Positions 1-8,375 of a stretch of DNA of 14,133 bases are shown one piece after another (position 1 is the first letter of the stretch; every line of letters begins with the position of its first letter). This DNA comes from JAGVVZ01 sp964372465. GTDB taxonomy: Archaea; Aenigmatarchaeota; Aenigmatarchaeia; CG10238-14. The stretch covers positions 1-14,133 of the forward strand of contig CAYJRA010000021.1 of NCBI GenBank assembly GCA_964372465.1. Reading direction: 5' to 3'. Position numbers and translations under genes: made by a program. The notes beneath the pieces were generated by a model that saw only the letters and a list, made by a program, of their open reading frames with translations, had not been told where the DNA came from and did no database searches.

Positions 1-111
1 ATTGAACCTCGTCTGAGAAAAATTAAAGGTCATCGTCATTTGCCGAGACTGCGGGAGGCGATCCAGCGAGAATTAAACTTACAAACGATGAATCTAAAGG
101 AGGCAGATTAA
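1..111 (+). CDS. 3' end of an upstream gene (possible transposase C-terminus)
   Basis: The first frame is open from the left edge to TAA at 109-111 and gives the last 36 residues of a protein. The tail is basic and contains the stretch KIKGHRHLPRLREAI, then a polar end. A 'K-I-x-G-x-R-x-L-P-x-L' tail is something I associate with the C-termini of DDE transposases, but 36 residues are too few to be sure. Against a transposase, the Shine-Dalgarno of the next ORF lies inside its last codons and no terminal inverted repeat can be recognised just after the stop, so it could equally be an ordinary operon member. Start and function lie outside the window. Confidence 0.45.
   Translation: MEPRLRKIKGHRHLPRLREAIQRELNLQTMNLKEAD
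97..104 (+). promoter_or_regulatory. Strong Shine-Dalgarno for the 113 ATG
   Basis: AAAGGAGG stands 8 nt before the ATG at 113-115, ideal spacing and near-perfect anti-16S pairing. It is the strongest ribosome site seen on the plus strand of this window. It is about 65 nt upstream of the only ATG available to the following glycosyltransferase, so it cannot serve that start directly. Confidence 0.75.
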
Positions 112-112
112 C

Positions 113-181
113 ATGAAATCTGGAACCGCTCCTCAAACAATTTCAACTAAGAATGGGATTGACTCTCTATGCAATGTTTGA
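113..181 (+). CDS. 22-codon leader ORF overlapping the GT2 start
   Basis: ATG at 113 follows a strong AAAGGAGG and reads 22 codons (MKSGTAPQTIS...) to TGA at 179-181. Its end overlaps the ATG (169) of the next gene by 13 nt in a different frame. Two readings are possible. It may be a leader peptide whose termination lets ribosomes restart at 169, giving translational coupling. Or it may be the original N-terminus of the glycosyltransferase, split off by a frameshift near 169-181. The peptide has no recognisable domain, hydrophobic segment or regulatory codon run. Translation from 113 is well supported by the ribosome site; the role is not. Confidence 0.4.
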   Translation: MKSGTAPQTISTKNGIDSLCNV

Positions 182-903
182 ATGATCCAGTAAAGTGTGT
201 AGGTCTAATTCCTATTTTCAATGAATCAAAGACTGTTTTTGAGGTTCTTAAGGCAATGAATTCATTAGTGGATTTCTTAATTTTAGTAGATGATGGATCA
301 ACCGATGGGACTTCCTATATATTGCAAAACTGGATTCAAAAATTTCCCAGACATTACCTCATATCACATCAGAGTAATCAGGGTATGTCTAAAGCGATAA
401 AAAGTGGTTTAATAAAAGTATATGAATTCATCGAGACAGGTATTTTGTTGCCTCAAGATATATTAGTTTTTTTAGATGCAGATGGTCAGCACACCCTATT
501 TCATGCGGAAGAATTGATTCAGTTTATGAAATCACATTCCTCCTATGACGTTATCATTGGTCATAGAGATTTGACTGTTTATCCAAAATACAAAATTCTA
601 GGTAACAGAATTATGAACTTATGGGCAAGTTGGCTTAGCGGTTTTTCATTCAAGGATATTGAATGTGGTTTACGGTGTATTCGGATGGATGTTGTTTCAG
701 ATATACTAAAGTACTATCTAGGTATTCGATATAGCTGTGCTCAGGAGATAGGTATAATTACCGCTCGTCTCCATTACAAAATTCATAATGATTATTTAAT
801 TCGTATTCCTTACTACCGCTCCCAGACAAAGCTGTCTGATGCATTAATTAATGCTTACTGTGGTCTAATAATCACCTTACGTACTATTTCGCGTCCACGT
901 TAA
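169..903 (+). CDS. GT2 glycosyltransferase, dolichol/polyprenyl-phosphate sugar synthase type
   Basis: This is a 244-residue GT-A fold enzyme that probably transfers a sugar from a nucleotide sugar to a polyprenyl phosphate at the inner face of the membrane. The N-terminal strand VGLIPIFNES (11-20) is followed by the first acidic pair in LVDDGSTDGT (D41, D42) and the metal-binding DXD in FLDADGQH (D103, D105). A DPM1-like acceptor-side motif, DIECGLRCIR, lies near residue 165. There is no C-terminal membrane pair, as in the short DPM1 class. Start: ATG 169 is the only ATG placing about ten residues before the first strand, but it has no good ribosome site of its own. The stop is 2 nt before the next gene. 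Sugar and exact lipid cannot be read from sequence. Family assignment is firm. Confidence 0.88.
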   Translation: MQCLNDPVKCVGLIPIFNESKTVFEVLKAMNSLVDFLILVDDGSTDGTSYILQNWIQKFPRHYLISHQSNQGMSKAIKSGLIKVYEFIETGILLPQDILVFLDADGQHTLFHAEELIQFMKSHSSYDVIIGHRDLTVYPKYKILGNRIMNLWASWLSGFSFKDIECGLRCIRMDVVSDILKYYLGIRYSCAQEIGIITARLHYKIHNDYLIRIPYYRSQTKLSDALINAYCGLIITLRTISRPR

Positions 904-905
904 TT

Positions 906-2060
906 ATGAAAATCGCTTATGTTTTTGATGTGCTCTATCCATGGGTACGCGGAGGAGTCCAAAAAAGAATTTATGAAATTGGCAGACGTTTAGCCAAAGA
1001 AGAGCATGAGATTCATATCTTTGGCCTCCAATGGTGGAATGGTGATACAGTTTATCAACAGGAAGGGATGTGGCTCCACGGAATTTATTCAGCACAGAAA
1101 TTTTACCTTCAAAACGGAGTCCGTAACACTAGGACTACCGTTGGGTTTTCCATTTCTTTGATCAAGGAACTTTTTAAATATAAATTTGATTTGGTGGAGT
1201 GTCAAAGTACCCCATATCTTCCTGCTTTTGTTTGTTGGTTTTATTCTCGTCTAACACGTATACCTTTAGTAATTTACTGGATAGAAGTCATGGCGAAGAG
1301 GTGGAAAGAATTCTTAGGTTGTTGGATATGGGTGGGCAATATTATCGAGTGGCTTTGTGCTAGATTAACTCCTTTTATTGTTACAAACTCAGAGACAACC
1401 CGTCAACGAATGAAGCAATATTTAGGAATCTGGACGAAATTTGATGCGATTCCATTTGGAGTGGATGTTTGTAAGATTGATAGTGTAGAGAGTAATAGAT
1501 CTTTTAAAAAGATCGTTTCTGTGGGACGTTTGTTTTCCTACAAAAAGCCAGACATTGTTCTAAGAATAATGTCTGAAGTACATAACTCTATCTCGGATAT
1601 TTCTCTTATAATAATCGGGGATGGTCCTGAAAAAGATAATCTTAAGAAGTTGGCTATAGAACTAGGGATTTCGGCTAATATAGAGTGGTTTCACAACCTA
1701 TCTGATGATGAATTGATATATTATTTGAAGTCATCTTCGATCTTACTTTCGACATCTCTATACGAAGGACAGGGAATAGTCTATCTTGAGGCAATGGCAT
1801 GTGGTACAGTTGTTGTGACAGTAGAATCCCCAACCAATGCAGCCAAGGAATTCATTCATTCAGGTGCAAATGGGATTTTGATATCAGGTTTAGATATTCA
1901 TCCGCAATTGATTGCGAAAACACTTGTGAATTTATTGCAAAATCCTCTGGAATTAGAGATTCTTTCAAAAAAAGCATATAAGTGGGTTTCAACGTTTTAT
2001 GATTTGGATAAAGTAACTATTCCTAGGACACTAGAATTTTACAAACTAGCTATACAATGA
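906..2060 (+). CDS. GT4 family (group 1) retaining glycosyltransferase
   Basis: A 384-residue GT-B enzyme, the usual length for the family, predicted to add a sugar from a nucleotide-sugar donor to a lipid-linked glycan in the cytoplasm. The N-terminal Rossmann half opens with the glycine-rich acceptor loop WVRGGVQKR (about 13-21). The C-terminal donor half begins near residue 205 (SVGRLFSYKKPD) and carries the family EX7E motif, with E287 in EGQGIVYLEAMACG and the second glutamate at E295. A standard member has EGFG here; this one has EGQG, a mild variant. It has no signal peptide or membrane helix, though aromatic patches near residues 105-150 may touch the membrane. It starts 2 nt after the upstream GT2 stop and its TGA overlaps the next ATG (ATGA), so the three genes are translationally linked. 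Confidence 0.9.
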   Translation: MKIAYVFDVLYPWVRGGVQKRIYEIGRRLAKEEHEIHIFGLQWWNGDTVYQQEGMWLHGIYSAQKFYLQNGVRNTRTTVGFSISLIKELFKYKFDLVECQSTPYLPAFVCWFYSRLTRIPLVIYWIEVMAKRWKEFLGCWIWVGNIIEWLCARLTPFIVTNSETTRQRMKQYLGIWTKFDAIPFGVDVCKIDSVESNRSFKKIVSVGRLFSYKKPDIVLRIMSEVHNSISDISLIIIGDGPEKDNLKKLAIELGISANIEWFHNLSDDELIYYLKSSSILLSTSLYEGQGIVYLEAMACGTVVVTVESPTNAAKEFIHSGANGILISGLDIHPQLIAKTLVNLLQNPLELEILSKKAYKWVSTFYDLDKVTIPRTLEFYKLAIQ

Positions 2061-3826
2061 AATACAGCACAACAAAAATTTTACTCCTTTTTATTAGTCT
2101 CACTTTAATTTGGGGATTCCCAATTCTTTCAAGCATTAATAAATGGGGAATAAATGACTGGGATCTTTATCTTTTTCTACAAGGAGTTTCTTCTGATACC
2201 ATCCTCAGATTTCACCAATGGCCCTTCTGGAATCCTTATCAATGGGGAGGGAATGTTCTTTTCGCACATCCTGTTTCACATTTCTTAACACCTACTTTTC
2301 TTTTAGAATTGATTTTTGGTGAGGTAATTGGTACTAAATTAGCCTGCCTTGTTTATCTCTTTATTGGTTTAGTTGGTATGTACTGTTTATCAAAAAGACT
2401 TGGTTTTAGCAGTCAGGCTTCCTATTTATGTGCGATCTTGTTTCTTTTAGCTGGTTTTTATTCACTAAAGATTGCAGAGGGGCATTATGATTTTAAGAAT
2501 ATTGTATATTTACCATGGATTGTTTTTTTCTATTTCAGGGCATTGAAAAACTCAGAGAACGGAATACAATACATTATCTATTCTGCCTTACTCATATCGT
2601 TAATCATATTCGAAGTGGGAATCTACATAGCCCCTTTTACAGTAATGCAGATTTTTTTTATGACCATTCTAGAAAGGAGAAAAACAAAGAATTATTGGGG
2701 TATCTTTATAAAAACTATCCTATTTGCAGCGTTTTTAAGTGCCATTAAGTTAATTCCTTTAGTAGAGTTCCTTCGACTTTTTCCGCGTCTTATAGAATCA
2801 AAAGAATATCTAACGATTTCTTCTCTTTATACAATTTTCTTATCAAGAAACCAGAAACTTGGAGAAATACACTTTCCAGAACAACAATGGGGATGGCACG
2901 AATATGGAAGCTATATAGGATGGGGTGGAGTTGTTCTTTTCTTTACAGGGCTTCTAAAGAAGCGAGATTGGTCACAGGAAATCCATACTTTTTTTTGGGT
3001 TACTGTTATTTTCTTTTGTCTCGCTTTAGGTGATCTTGGAAAATTATCTCCCTGGTATCTGCTGCATAAACTTCCACTCTTTAGTTCTCACCATGTCCCA
3101 TCTCGATATTTAGTAATGGTACTTTTTAACGCTGCTTTTATTTGTGCTGCTGGTTTCGATTCTTTAAAGACACATTGGAGTAATTATCGATTAGAAATTA
3201 TGAAGGTTATATTGCTTGTTTTTATGACGGTAGACTTTATCAGTGTTGATTGGTTATCATTGAAACAGGCTTTTACCATAGCTCCATTACCTTTAAAACG
3301 AGAGGAACGTTTTATCACTGTTCGTTCTATTCCTAGCTATGGTGCTTATAGCTCAAGTTATCCAGCCTTCCTTCAGAATAAGGGGGTGCTCAATGGGTAT
3401 TTCTCAGTGCAGATTCCTACAGCGGCTAAAGCAATAGAGGATGTAGACTATCAAGGCGAAGCTTATTTAGTGGGTAGTAAAGGAAATGTTAATGTTTCAA
3501 GTTGGTCCCCCAATCGTGTGACTTTGGGGATAAATGCAGAAGAACCAGATAGAGTGGTACTGAATCAAAACTACGATCCTAACCATAATTGGTGGGTAAA
3601 TGGAAAAGGGAAGGCCGAATGTTACAATGGATTAGTATCTACTACTATCAAAGCTGGAAAAAGTGTAGTTGAATTTGAATATTTTCCATTGAGTTTTTTA
3701 GTTGGACTAAGCATAACTCTCTTTAGTCTTGTTCTTGCTATCTTAGGTACATTTAGTAAATATAGATTTGTCCTGGACGTGAAAACCGGTATTCGATCTT
3801 TCATAAAGTGTGTCAGAAAATGCTAA
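2057..3826 (+). CDS. YfhO-like polytopic membrane protein (putative GT-C glycosyltransferase)
   Basis: A 589-residue integral membrane protein. It has an N-terminal helix (about 7-24), a first outer loop with acidic residues (D34, D36 in INDWDLY) and an aromatic WPFWNPYQWGG stretch (55-65), then roughly ten further hydrophobic segments. Near the C-terminus (about 505-550) is a small beta domain with YDPNHNWWVNGKGK and KSVVEFEYFPLSF, followed by a final helix. This arrangement matches the YfhO family, GT-C-fold proteins that use polyprenyl-phosphate sugars outside the cytoplasm in Gram-positive teichoic acid glycosylation. The specific role here is inferred. The start overlaps the previous stop as ATGA, and the end overlaps the next gene. 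Family assignment is likely; substrate unknown. Confidence 0.75.
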   Translation: MKYSTTKILLLFISLTLIWGFPILSSINKWGINDWDLYLFLQGVSSDTILRFHQWPFWNPYQWGGNVLFAHPVSHFLTPTFLLELIFGEVIGTKLACLVYLFIGLVGMYCLSKRLGFSSQASYLCAILFLLAGFYSLKIAEGHYDFKNIVYLPWIVFFYFRALKNSENGIQYIIYSALLISLIIFEVGIYIAPFTVMQIFFMTILERRKTKNYWGIFIKTILFAAFLSAIKLIPLVEFLRLFPRLIESKEYLTISSLYTIFLSRNQKLGEIHFPEQQWGWHEYGSYIGWGGVVLFFTGLLKKRDWSQEIHTFFWVTVIFFCLALGDLGKLSPWYLLHKLPLFSSHHVPSRYLVMVLFNAAFICAAGFDSLKTHWSNYRLEIMKVILLVFMTVDFISVDWLSLKQAFTIAPLPLKREERFITVRSIPSYGAYSSSYPAFLQNKGVLNGYFSVQIPTAAKAIEDVDYQGEAYLVGSKGNVNVSSWSPNRVTLGINAEEPDRVVLNQNYDPNHNWWVNGKGKAECYNGLVSTTIKAGKSVVEFEYFPLSFLVGLSITLFSLVLAILGTFSKYRFVLDVKTGIRSFIKCVRKC

Positions 3827-5865
3827 AAGGAATTGAAAAGGATATAGCTACACTAGAAGGTATAATTAGAGTTAATAAGTACTATTATAGGCTAATAGTC
3901 ACTTTGATCGTTATTTCATGGCTAATATGTAATACCTACGATATTAAAAAGCCTTTTGGTAAATCTTGGGAACCAGAATATACATATCAGTTAGCTATGG
4001 CTCATTTACGGTATACAGCCAATGAAACACATTTCTTATCAACAGGGTATGTATCAGAGGATAGTCAGGCATGGTATTATGCAGAGCACCCACCGCTACT
4101 ACCTTGGTGGATTTCACTTTGGTATCGTCTTTTGGGAGTAACAGAGGTTTCGACTCGCCTAGCAGGAATCTCACTAAGTCTTGGTAGTTTTATTGTTTTC
4201 TTTTTTCTGGCTTCGAAGTTATTGGGTAGAATAGGAGGACTGATTGCGGTAATCTTTTTTGGATTTGTTCCTTTAACACTTAGTTATAATTCCATTCCAA
4301 ACTACAGCAACAGTCAGTTGTTTTTTTCTCTCGTGATCCTCTATCTTTTTATAAAATGGATTAATAAGGTAGATTTATTTAAGATCATGACTTTGTGTCT
4401 TGTTATTTTGATTGGAGGATATATGGAAATGAGTTTCTATTTGATTCTGCCAGTGTTATTAATCTTTGCTCTGTTTAGAAAACAGGGGGTCACTTTGGCA
4501 ATAGGGCTCAATTTATTTGGAATTATTTTAGCCTCTTCATATTTTATTTATGTACAGATTATAACAGGTTCTGTTATAGGACACATTTGGAAGACGTTAT
4601 TATATAAATCAGGACCAAAATTTTTTATGGATCCTAACTTTTATTTTGCTAGTTTAGAATATCTTTTAGCAGGTGTCACTTTACCAATAGCGATCTTATC
4701 CTTGTTTGGATTGGGTTTTTTAATGCACCAAATATACAAACATAAAAAAATAACGGAAGTAAACCTTATTACCTTAAGTTTATTTATCTTCACAGGTATT
4801 GGTATGGTTGTTCTGTTACCAGCAGGTTTTTCGGGACATCCAATGAGTATATATTATTTTTTAGTACCACTATGCCTTGCGGCCACCGTCGCTTTAACTC
4901 TTCTTCCAAAGACGATTGAATATAGTCTGATATTTCTCTTTCTATTTTTTTCCCTTCAACAAGTAGTTGCGTATGAAAAATCTTACAATCCTCTTTGGTA
5001 CCAACTTGGGCATAAATTGCGTTCGCGTATTACATCTGATGAAGTAGTTGGAAGTTTTAACGCGGATTACTCGCTGATTACTTTTTATACCAAAAACTTC
5101 TCTCTGTATTTATCAAGATTTCTTAATGATTACGGCTCATTTCAGTCTTTCATTAAATCATATTATCCACGTACTGTTCTTTTAAGCGATGACATTTCTG
5201 AAACACCAACCATTAGCCAAGAAGATGTGGATAAGTCAAGAATCCTTTTGACCCAACTTGGCTATCAGAAAGATATCAAGTTTGGCCCATTTGAATTTTG
5301 GCAACGAGATCATATCTATATACCTATGCAGACAAATCAAACATCCATAGACTATCAGGAAAAGAAAATTGTTTTTGACTTTCTCGATGCTTTCGATTTA
5401 GCCAAGATTTCTACATTGGGATCCACTGGTCATGTTGGAGTGTGGCCTGCGAGAATTCAAGAACAAGAGAGGATGGTTCTCTATCAACATCCGCCTTCTG
5501 AAGTGGGCTTTACGATACCAATGGGAAAATTGGCATTTAAAGAAGGTGAAAAACTCCTATTAGAAGGTGGAATTGGTATGGCCGAAAAGAGTTGGGAACA
5601 GAAAAAAGGGGATGGTGTTTTATTTCTAATTAGGATAAAACAACATAATGGGTTAATCAATGTAGCCTATGAGAGAAAAATAGACCCAAAGCATGAGGTT
5701 AATGATAGACGCTGGCATGATTTCTTATTGGACATAACAGATAGAATTGACTCTAATGGTTCACTCGAAATCACCTTCGAAACCGAACCACTTTTGAACC
5801 CCGATTATGATTGGGCTGTATGGTCAAATCCACGACTTGTTATATTAAGAAGTAAGAAAAAATAA
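3808..5865 (+). CDS. GT39/PMT-like membrane glycosyltransferase with C-terminal beta-sandwich
   Basis: About 680 residues. The first membrane helix is at about 28-44. An outer loop (45-92) is followed by the PMT/ArnT-type signature EHPPLLPWW (93-101) and then LGVTEVSTRLAGISLSL, typical of PMT_2-type GT-C enzymes that take a sugar from a polyprenyl-phosphate donor. About ten more helices extend to residue ~400. Residues ~520-685 form a soluble beta-rich domain ending in RRWHDFLLDITD and DWAVWSNPRLVIL, a carbohydrate-binding (NPCBM-like) jelly-roll type appended in some related enzymes. The usual catalytic Asp of the first loop is not obvious; W54-E55-P-E57 occupies the region. The GTG at 3808 overlaps the previous gene by 19 nt; ATG 3820, which overlaps the upstream stop (ATGCTAA), is an equally good or better start. 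Confidence 0.8.
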   Translation: MCQKMLKGIEKDIATLEGIIRVNKYYYRLIVTLIVISWLICNTYDIKKPFGKSWEPEYTYQLAMAHLRYTANETHFLSTGYVSEDSQAWYYAEHPPLLPWWISLWYRLLGVTEVSTRLAGISLSLGSFIVFFFLASKLLGRIGGLIAVIFFGFVPLTLSYNSIPNYSNSQLFFSLVILYLFIKWINKVDLFKIMTLCLVILIGGYMEMSFYLILPVLLIFALFRKQGVTLAIGLNLFGIILASSYFIYVQIITGSVIGHIWKTLLYKSGPKFFMDPNFYFASLEYLLAGVTLPIAILSLFGLGFLMHQIYKHKKITEVNLITLSLFIFTGIGMVVLLPAGFSGHPMSIYYFLVPLCLAATVALTLLPKTIEYSLIFLFLFFSLQQVVAYEKSYNPLWYQLGHKLRSRITSDEVVGSFNADYSLITFYTKNFSLYLSRFLNDYGSFQSFIKSYYPRTVLLSDDISETPTISQEDVDKSRILLTQLGYQKDIKFGPFEFWQRDHIYIPMQTNQTSIDYQEKKIVFDFLDAFDLAKISTLGSTGHVGVWPARIQEQERMVLYQHPPSEVGFTIPMGKLAFKEGEKLLLEGGIGMAEKSWEQKKGDGVLFLIRIKQHNGLINVAYERKIDPKHEVNDRRWHDFLLDITDRIDSNGSLEITFETEPLLNPDYDWAVWSNPRLVILRSKKK

Positions 5866-5870
5866 AAAAG

Positions 5871-6689
5871 ATGAGGGGAAAATACAGAGTTGACAAAGAT
5901 GTTGAATTAGTTGCAAAAAAAATAAGAGAGATTATTTTGATTCAGTCTAAACGGGCAAATGTTGGACATATAGGATCTGCTTTATCAGTAGTTGAGATTA
6001 TTGCTTCCTTGTATTCCGTTATTCTTAAAATCTCAACTCCTGAGGATCCAGATCGGGATCGGTTTATTCTTTCCAAGGGTCATTCGGTCCTTACATTATA
6101 TGCGGCACTCTACCTAAAAGGATGGATTTCTAAACAACAACTAGATACTTACTGCGGTGATGGAAGTTTACTCGGTGTTCATCCAGAACACCGGGTGAGG
6201 GGGGTTGATGTTTCTACCGGTTCTCTAGGGTTTGGTTTATCTGTCGGAGTAGGTTTAGCATTGGCTGGACAGAAGCAACAATCTAAACGACGGGTATTCG
6301 TTTTAGTGAGTGATGCAGAGTGTAATGAAGGTTCTTTATGGGAGGCGGTCATGTTTGCAGCACATCATCGTCTCCCTAATTTAATTGCCATTGTTGATGA
6401 CAACAGACAACAAGCCTTTGGGTATACGGATGAGATTCTCTCACTTTCTCCACTAGGAGATCGATGGAGAGTGTTTGGATGGGACGTTCATGAAATTGAC
6501 GGACACAACATTAAAGAAATTATAAAAACTATTAACGATTTAGATATGGGGCACCAATTACCTCATGTATTAATAGCCAAAACCACTTCTGGAAAGGGTG
6601 TGTCTTACATGGAAGGGCAGATTAAATGGCATTATCTCCCAATGAATGAAAAAGAATATCAGCGAGCTCTTAAGGAGATAGGAAGTTAA
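5871..6689 (+). CDS. Transketolase, N-terminal (TPP-binding) subunit
   Basis: A 272-residue protein equal to the TPP pyrophosphate-binding half of transketolase. Visible motifs are GHIGSALS (32-39, catalytic-site His), SKGHSVL (68-74), STGSLGFGLS (115-124), and the thiamine/metal motif SDAECNEGSLWEA (147-159) continuing to NLIAIVDDN (170-178). These are the expected Asp-Glu-Asn ligands for the Mg-pyrophosphate. It would need the next gene's product to form a working enzyme that moves two-carbon ketol groups between sugars. It begins 5 nt after the preceding stop and 34 nt separate it from its partner. Split transketolases are also found as housekeeping genes in many prokaryotes, but position inside a glycan operon points to a dedicated role in making a sugar precursor. 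Only a weak purine-rich ribosome site is seen. Confidence 0.9.
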   Translation: MRGKYRVDKDVELVAKKIREIILIQSKRANVGHIGSALSVVEIIASLYSVILKISTPEDPDRDRFILSKGHSVLTLYAALYLKGWISKQQLDTYCGDGSLLGVHPEHRVRGVDVSTGSLGFGLSVGVGLALAGQKQQSKRRVFVLVSDAECNEGSLWEAVMFAAHHRLPNLIAIVDDNRQQAFGYTDEILSLSPLGDRWRVFGWDVHEIDGHNIKEIIKTINDLDMGHQLPHVLIAKTTSGKGVSYMEGQIKWHYLPMNEKEYQRALKEIGS

Positions 6690-6723
6690 ATCTTTCATGT
6701 CAGTAAAGAGGCAATAGTAGATA

Positions 6724-7653
6724 ATGAGAAAGGAATTTATAAAGACTTTGGTGGAATTAGCTCAGAAGGACTCTAGAATTTTTTTACTGACGGGTGATCT
6801 TGGGTTTACAGTCATCGAAGAATTTCAACATAATTTCCCAAATCGATTTTTTAACGTTGGAGTTGCCGAACAAAATATGATTGGCATTGCTACAGGTCTT
6901 GCTGAAAGTGGTTTTATTCCTTTTACCTATTCCATAACAACTTTTAGTGTGTTGCGACCTTATGAATTCATACGAAACGGACCGATTAAACATCGGTTTC
7001 CTGTTAGGATCATTGGAATTGGCGAAGGATTTGAGTACGGCCCAGCTGGTACCACACACCATTCTTTAGAAGATGTAGGAGTGATGAGAATTCAACATGG
7101 TATTTGTACAATTATTCCTGCAGATGATCAACAAGCGAGATCGGCTCTTTTAGCAACGTGGAATTTTAAAGGACCTATTTATTACCGTCTCAGCAAGAAT
7201 GAGAAAGCAGGTGTTCCTGGACTTCAAGGGCAATTTCAACTAGGAAAGTTACAGTGCATTCAACAAGGTTCCGATGTTTTAATGGTAACCATGGGGGGTA
7301 TTACAAGTGAAGTCATAATTGCTTCAGAGATTCTGAAAGCTAATTGTCTTTCACCCTGCATTGTCATACTATCTTCCTTCAACCCTTCACCTATGAGTGA
7401 AATGCGCGAGTTTCTATCTCGATTTAAATTGGCAATTACTATTGAAGCTCATTACATGTCTGGTGGATTAGGTTCTTTTGTCTGTGAACAAGTAGCTGAG
7501 GGAAAAATAGACTGCCAAGTCATACGATTAGGAATTAAGCATATAGAAGATAGACCTTTAGGTAGTCAGAACTATTTAAATCGTAAGAATGGACTAAATG
7601 GAAAAAACATTGCTGGTACAATTTTAAAATTTGTGTCATGCCTGAAGAAATAA
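6724..7653 (+). CDS. Transketolase, C-terminal (pyrimidine-binding) subunit
   Basis: A 309-residue partner of the preceding gene, corresponding to the Pyr and C-terminal domains of transketolase. It shows GDLGF (24-28), RFFNVGVAEQNMIGIATGLA (41-60) in which E49 is the catalytic glutamate that activates the thiamine aminopyrimidine, and TTHHSLED (110-117), the conserved His pair near the active site. The C-terminal regulatory-like domain follows from about residue 190. Length fits the split form (DXS/transketolase-C plus Pyr). A purine run AAAGAGG at 6705-6711 is a weak ribosome site, spaced 12 nt from ATG 6724. The 3' end overlaps the next gene by 16 nt. Together with the upstream subunit it should form a heterotetramer; the physiological sugar substrates are unknown. 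Confidence 0.9.
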   Translation: MRKEFIKTLVELAQKDSRIFLLTGDLGFTVIEEFQHNFPNRFFNVGVAEQNMIGIATGLAESGFIPFTYSITTFSVLRPYEFIRNGPIKHRFPVRIIGIGEGFEYGPAGTTHHSLEDVGVMRIQHGICTIIPADDQQARSALLATWNFKGPIYYRLSKNEKAGVPGLQGQFQLGKLQCIQQGSDVLMVTMGGITSEVIIASEILKANCLSPCIVILSSFNPSPMSEMREFLSRFKLAITIEAHYMSGGLGSFVCEQVAEGKIDCQVIRLGIKHIEDRPLGSQNYLNRKNGLNGKNIAGTILKFVSCLKK

Positions 7654-8375
7654 AAGGTCCACTAGTTTCAATTATTTTGCCTATTTACAATCAAGCCAAA
7701 CATATTGAAAGAGTAACTACAGAATATAGAGAACTTCTAAAAAGGTTCCAGATACGATATGAGTTCATTCTTGTTACAAATGGCTGTCACGATCAGTCGG
7801 AAAACATCTGTCAAAATTTATCGATTAAATTTGATGAAATCCATTGGGCTAGCTGTGAGAGGAGAGGATGGGGAAGAGCTATTAAACTTGGGTTACAACA
7901 AGCACGAGGGAATATTCTGTGTTACACAAACTCAGCAAGAACGAGTGCTGAGATACTGGCATTATTCCTTTTTTATTCAAAAATGTATCCCACAGTAGTG
8001 ATTAAGGCTAATCGCAAAATTAGAGACAATTGTATCCGTCGTATTGGTTCATTACTTTATAACCTTGAAGCAAGGTTATTTTTTGATTTAGCATATTGGG
8101 ATATTAATGGTACTCCAAAAGTTTTTCCAAGAAAATTTGATAGGCTTTTGGATTTGACACGTGATGATGACTTAATTGATTTGGAGTTCAATATTATATG
8201 TCGTAAGGAAGATTATCCTATGTTGGAAATTCCAATCTTCTCTAAATTAGACCGTGAGGGGAAGTCAACAACAAACCTACTTTCTGCAATGAAAATGTAC
8301 CTAGGCGCATTTTCCTTTTGGCGAAAGCTAGGAGACACATCTAATAGTGGCTCGATTCGATTTCAAAAAATATGA
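7638..8375 (+). CDS. GT2-like protein lacking both acidic donor-binding motifs
   Basis: A 245-residue protein with clear GT2/DPM1 architecture: VSIILPIYNQ (10-19) at the start, RRGWGRAIKLGLQQARGNIL (75-94), DINGTPKVFPRKFD (155-168), and DDDLIDLEFN (176-185). The two spots where donor-binding aspartates sit have changed. The VDDGSTDGT motif reads VTNGCHDQS (46-54), and the DXD strand reads CYTNSARTS (95-103). Everything around them is conserved, so decay is unlikely; this looks like a specialised subfamily. It might bind a non-nucleotide donor, act as a metal-independent transferase, or be a regulatory partner of the DXD-bearing GT2 at 169-903. It overlaps the transketolase subunit by 16 nt and the next gene by ATGA. 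No good ribosome site, so coupling to the upstream gene is likely. Confidence 0.75.
   Translation: MPEEIKGPLVSIILPIYNQAKHIERVTTEYRELLKRFQIRYEFILVTNGCHDQSENICQNLSIKFDEIHWASCERRGWGRAIKLGLQQARGNILCYTNSARTSAEILALFLFYSKMYPTVVIKANRKIRDNCIRRIGSLLYNLEARLFFDLAYWDINGTPKVFPRKFDRLLDLTRDDDLIDLEFNIICRKEDYPMLEIPIFSKLDREGKSTTNLLSAMKMYLGAFSFWRKLGDTSNSGSIRFQKI

Noticed and set aside
159..187. TTGACT at 159-164 as a promoter -35 box
   Set aside because: It lies at the GT2 start and no TATAAT-like box is found at the right spacing.
904..1095. A 63-codon minus-strand open frame
   Set aside because: It is antisense to the start of the GT4 gene and has no recognisable features.
6784..7062. A 92-codon minus-strand open frame
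   Set aside because: It lies wholly inside the well-supported transketolase C-terminal subunit, has no ribosome site and no family features.
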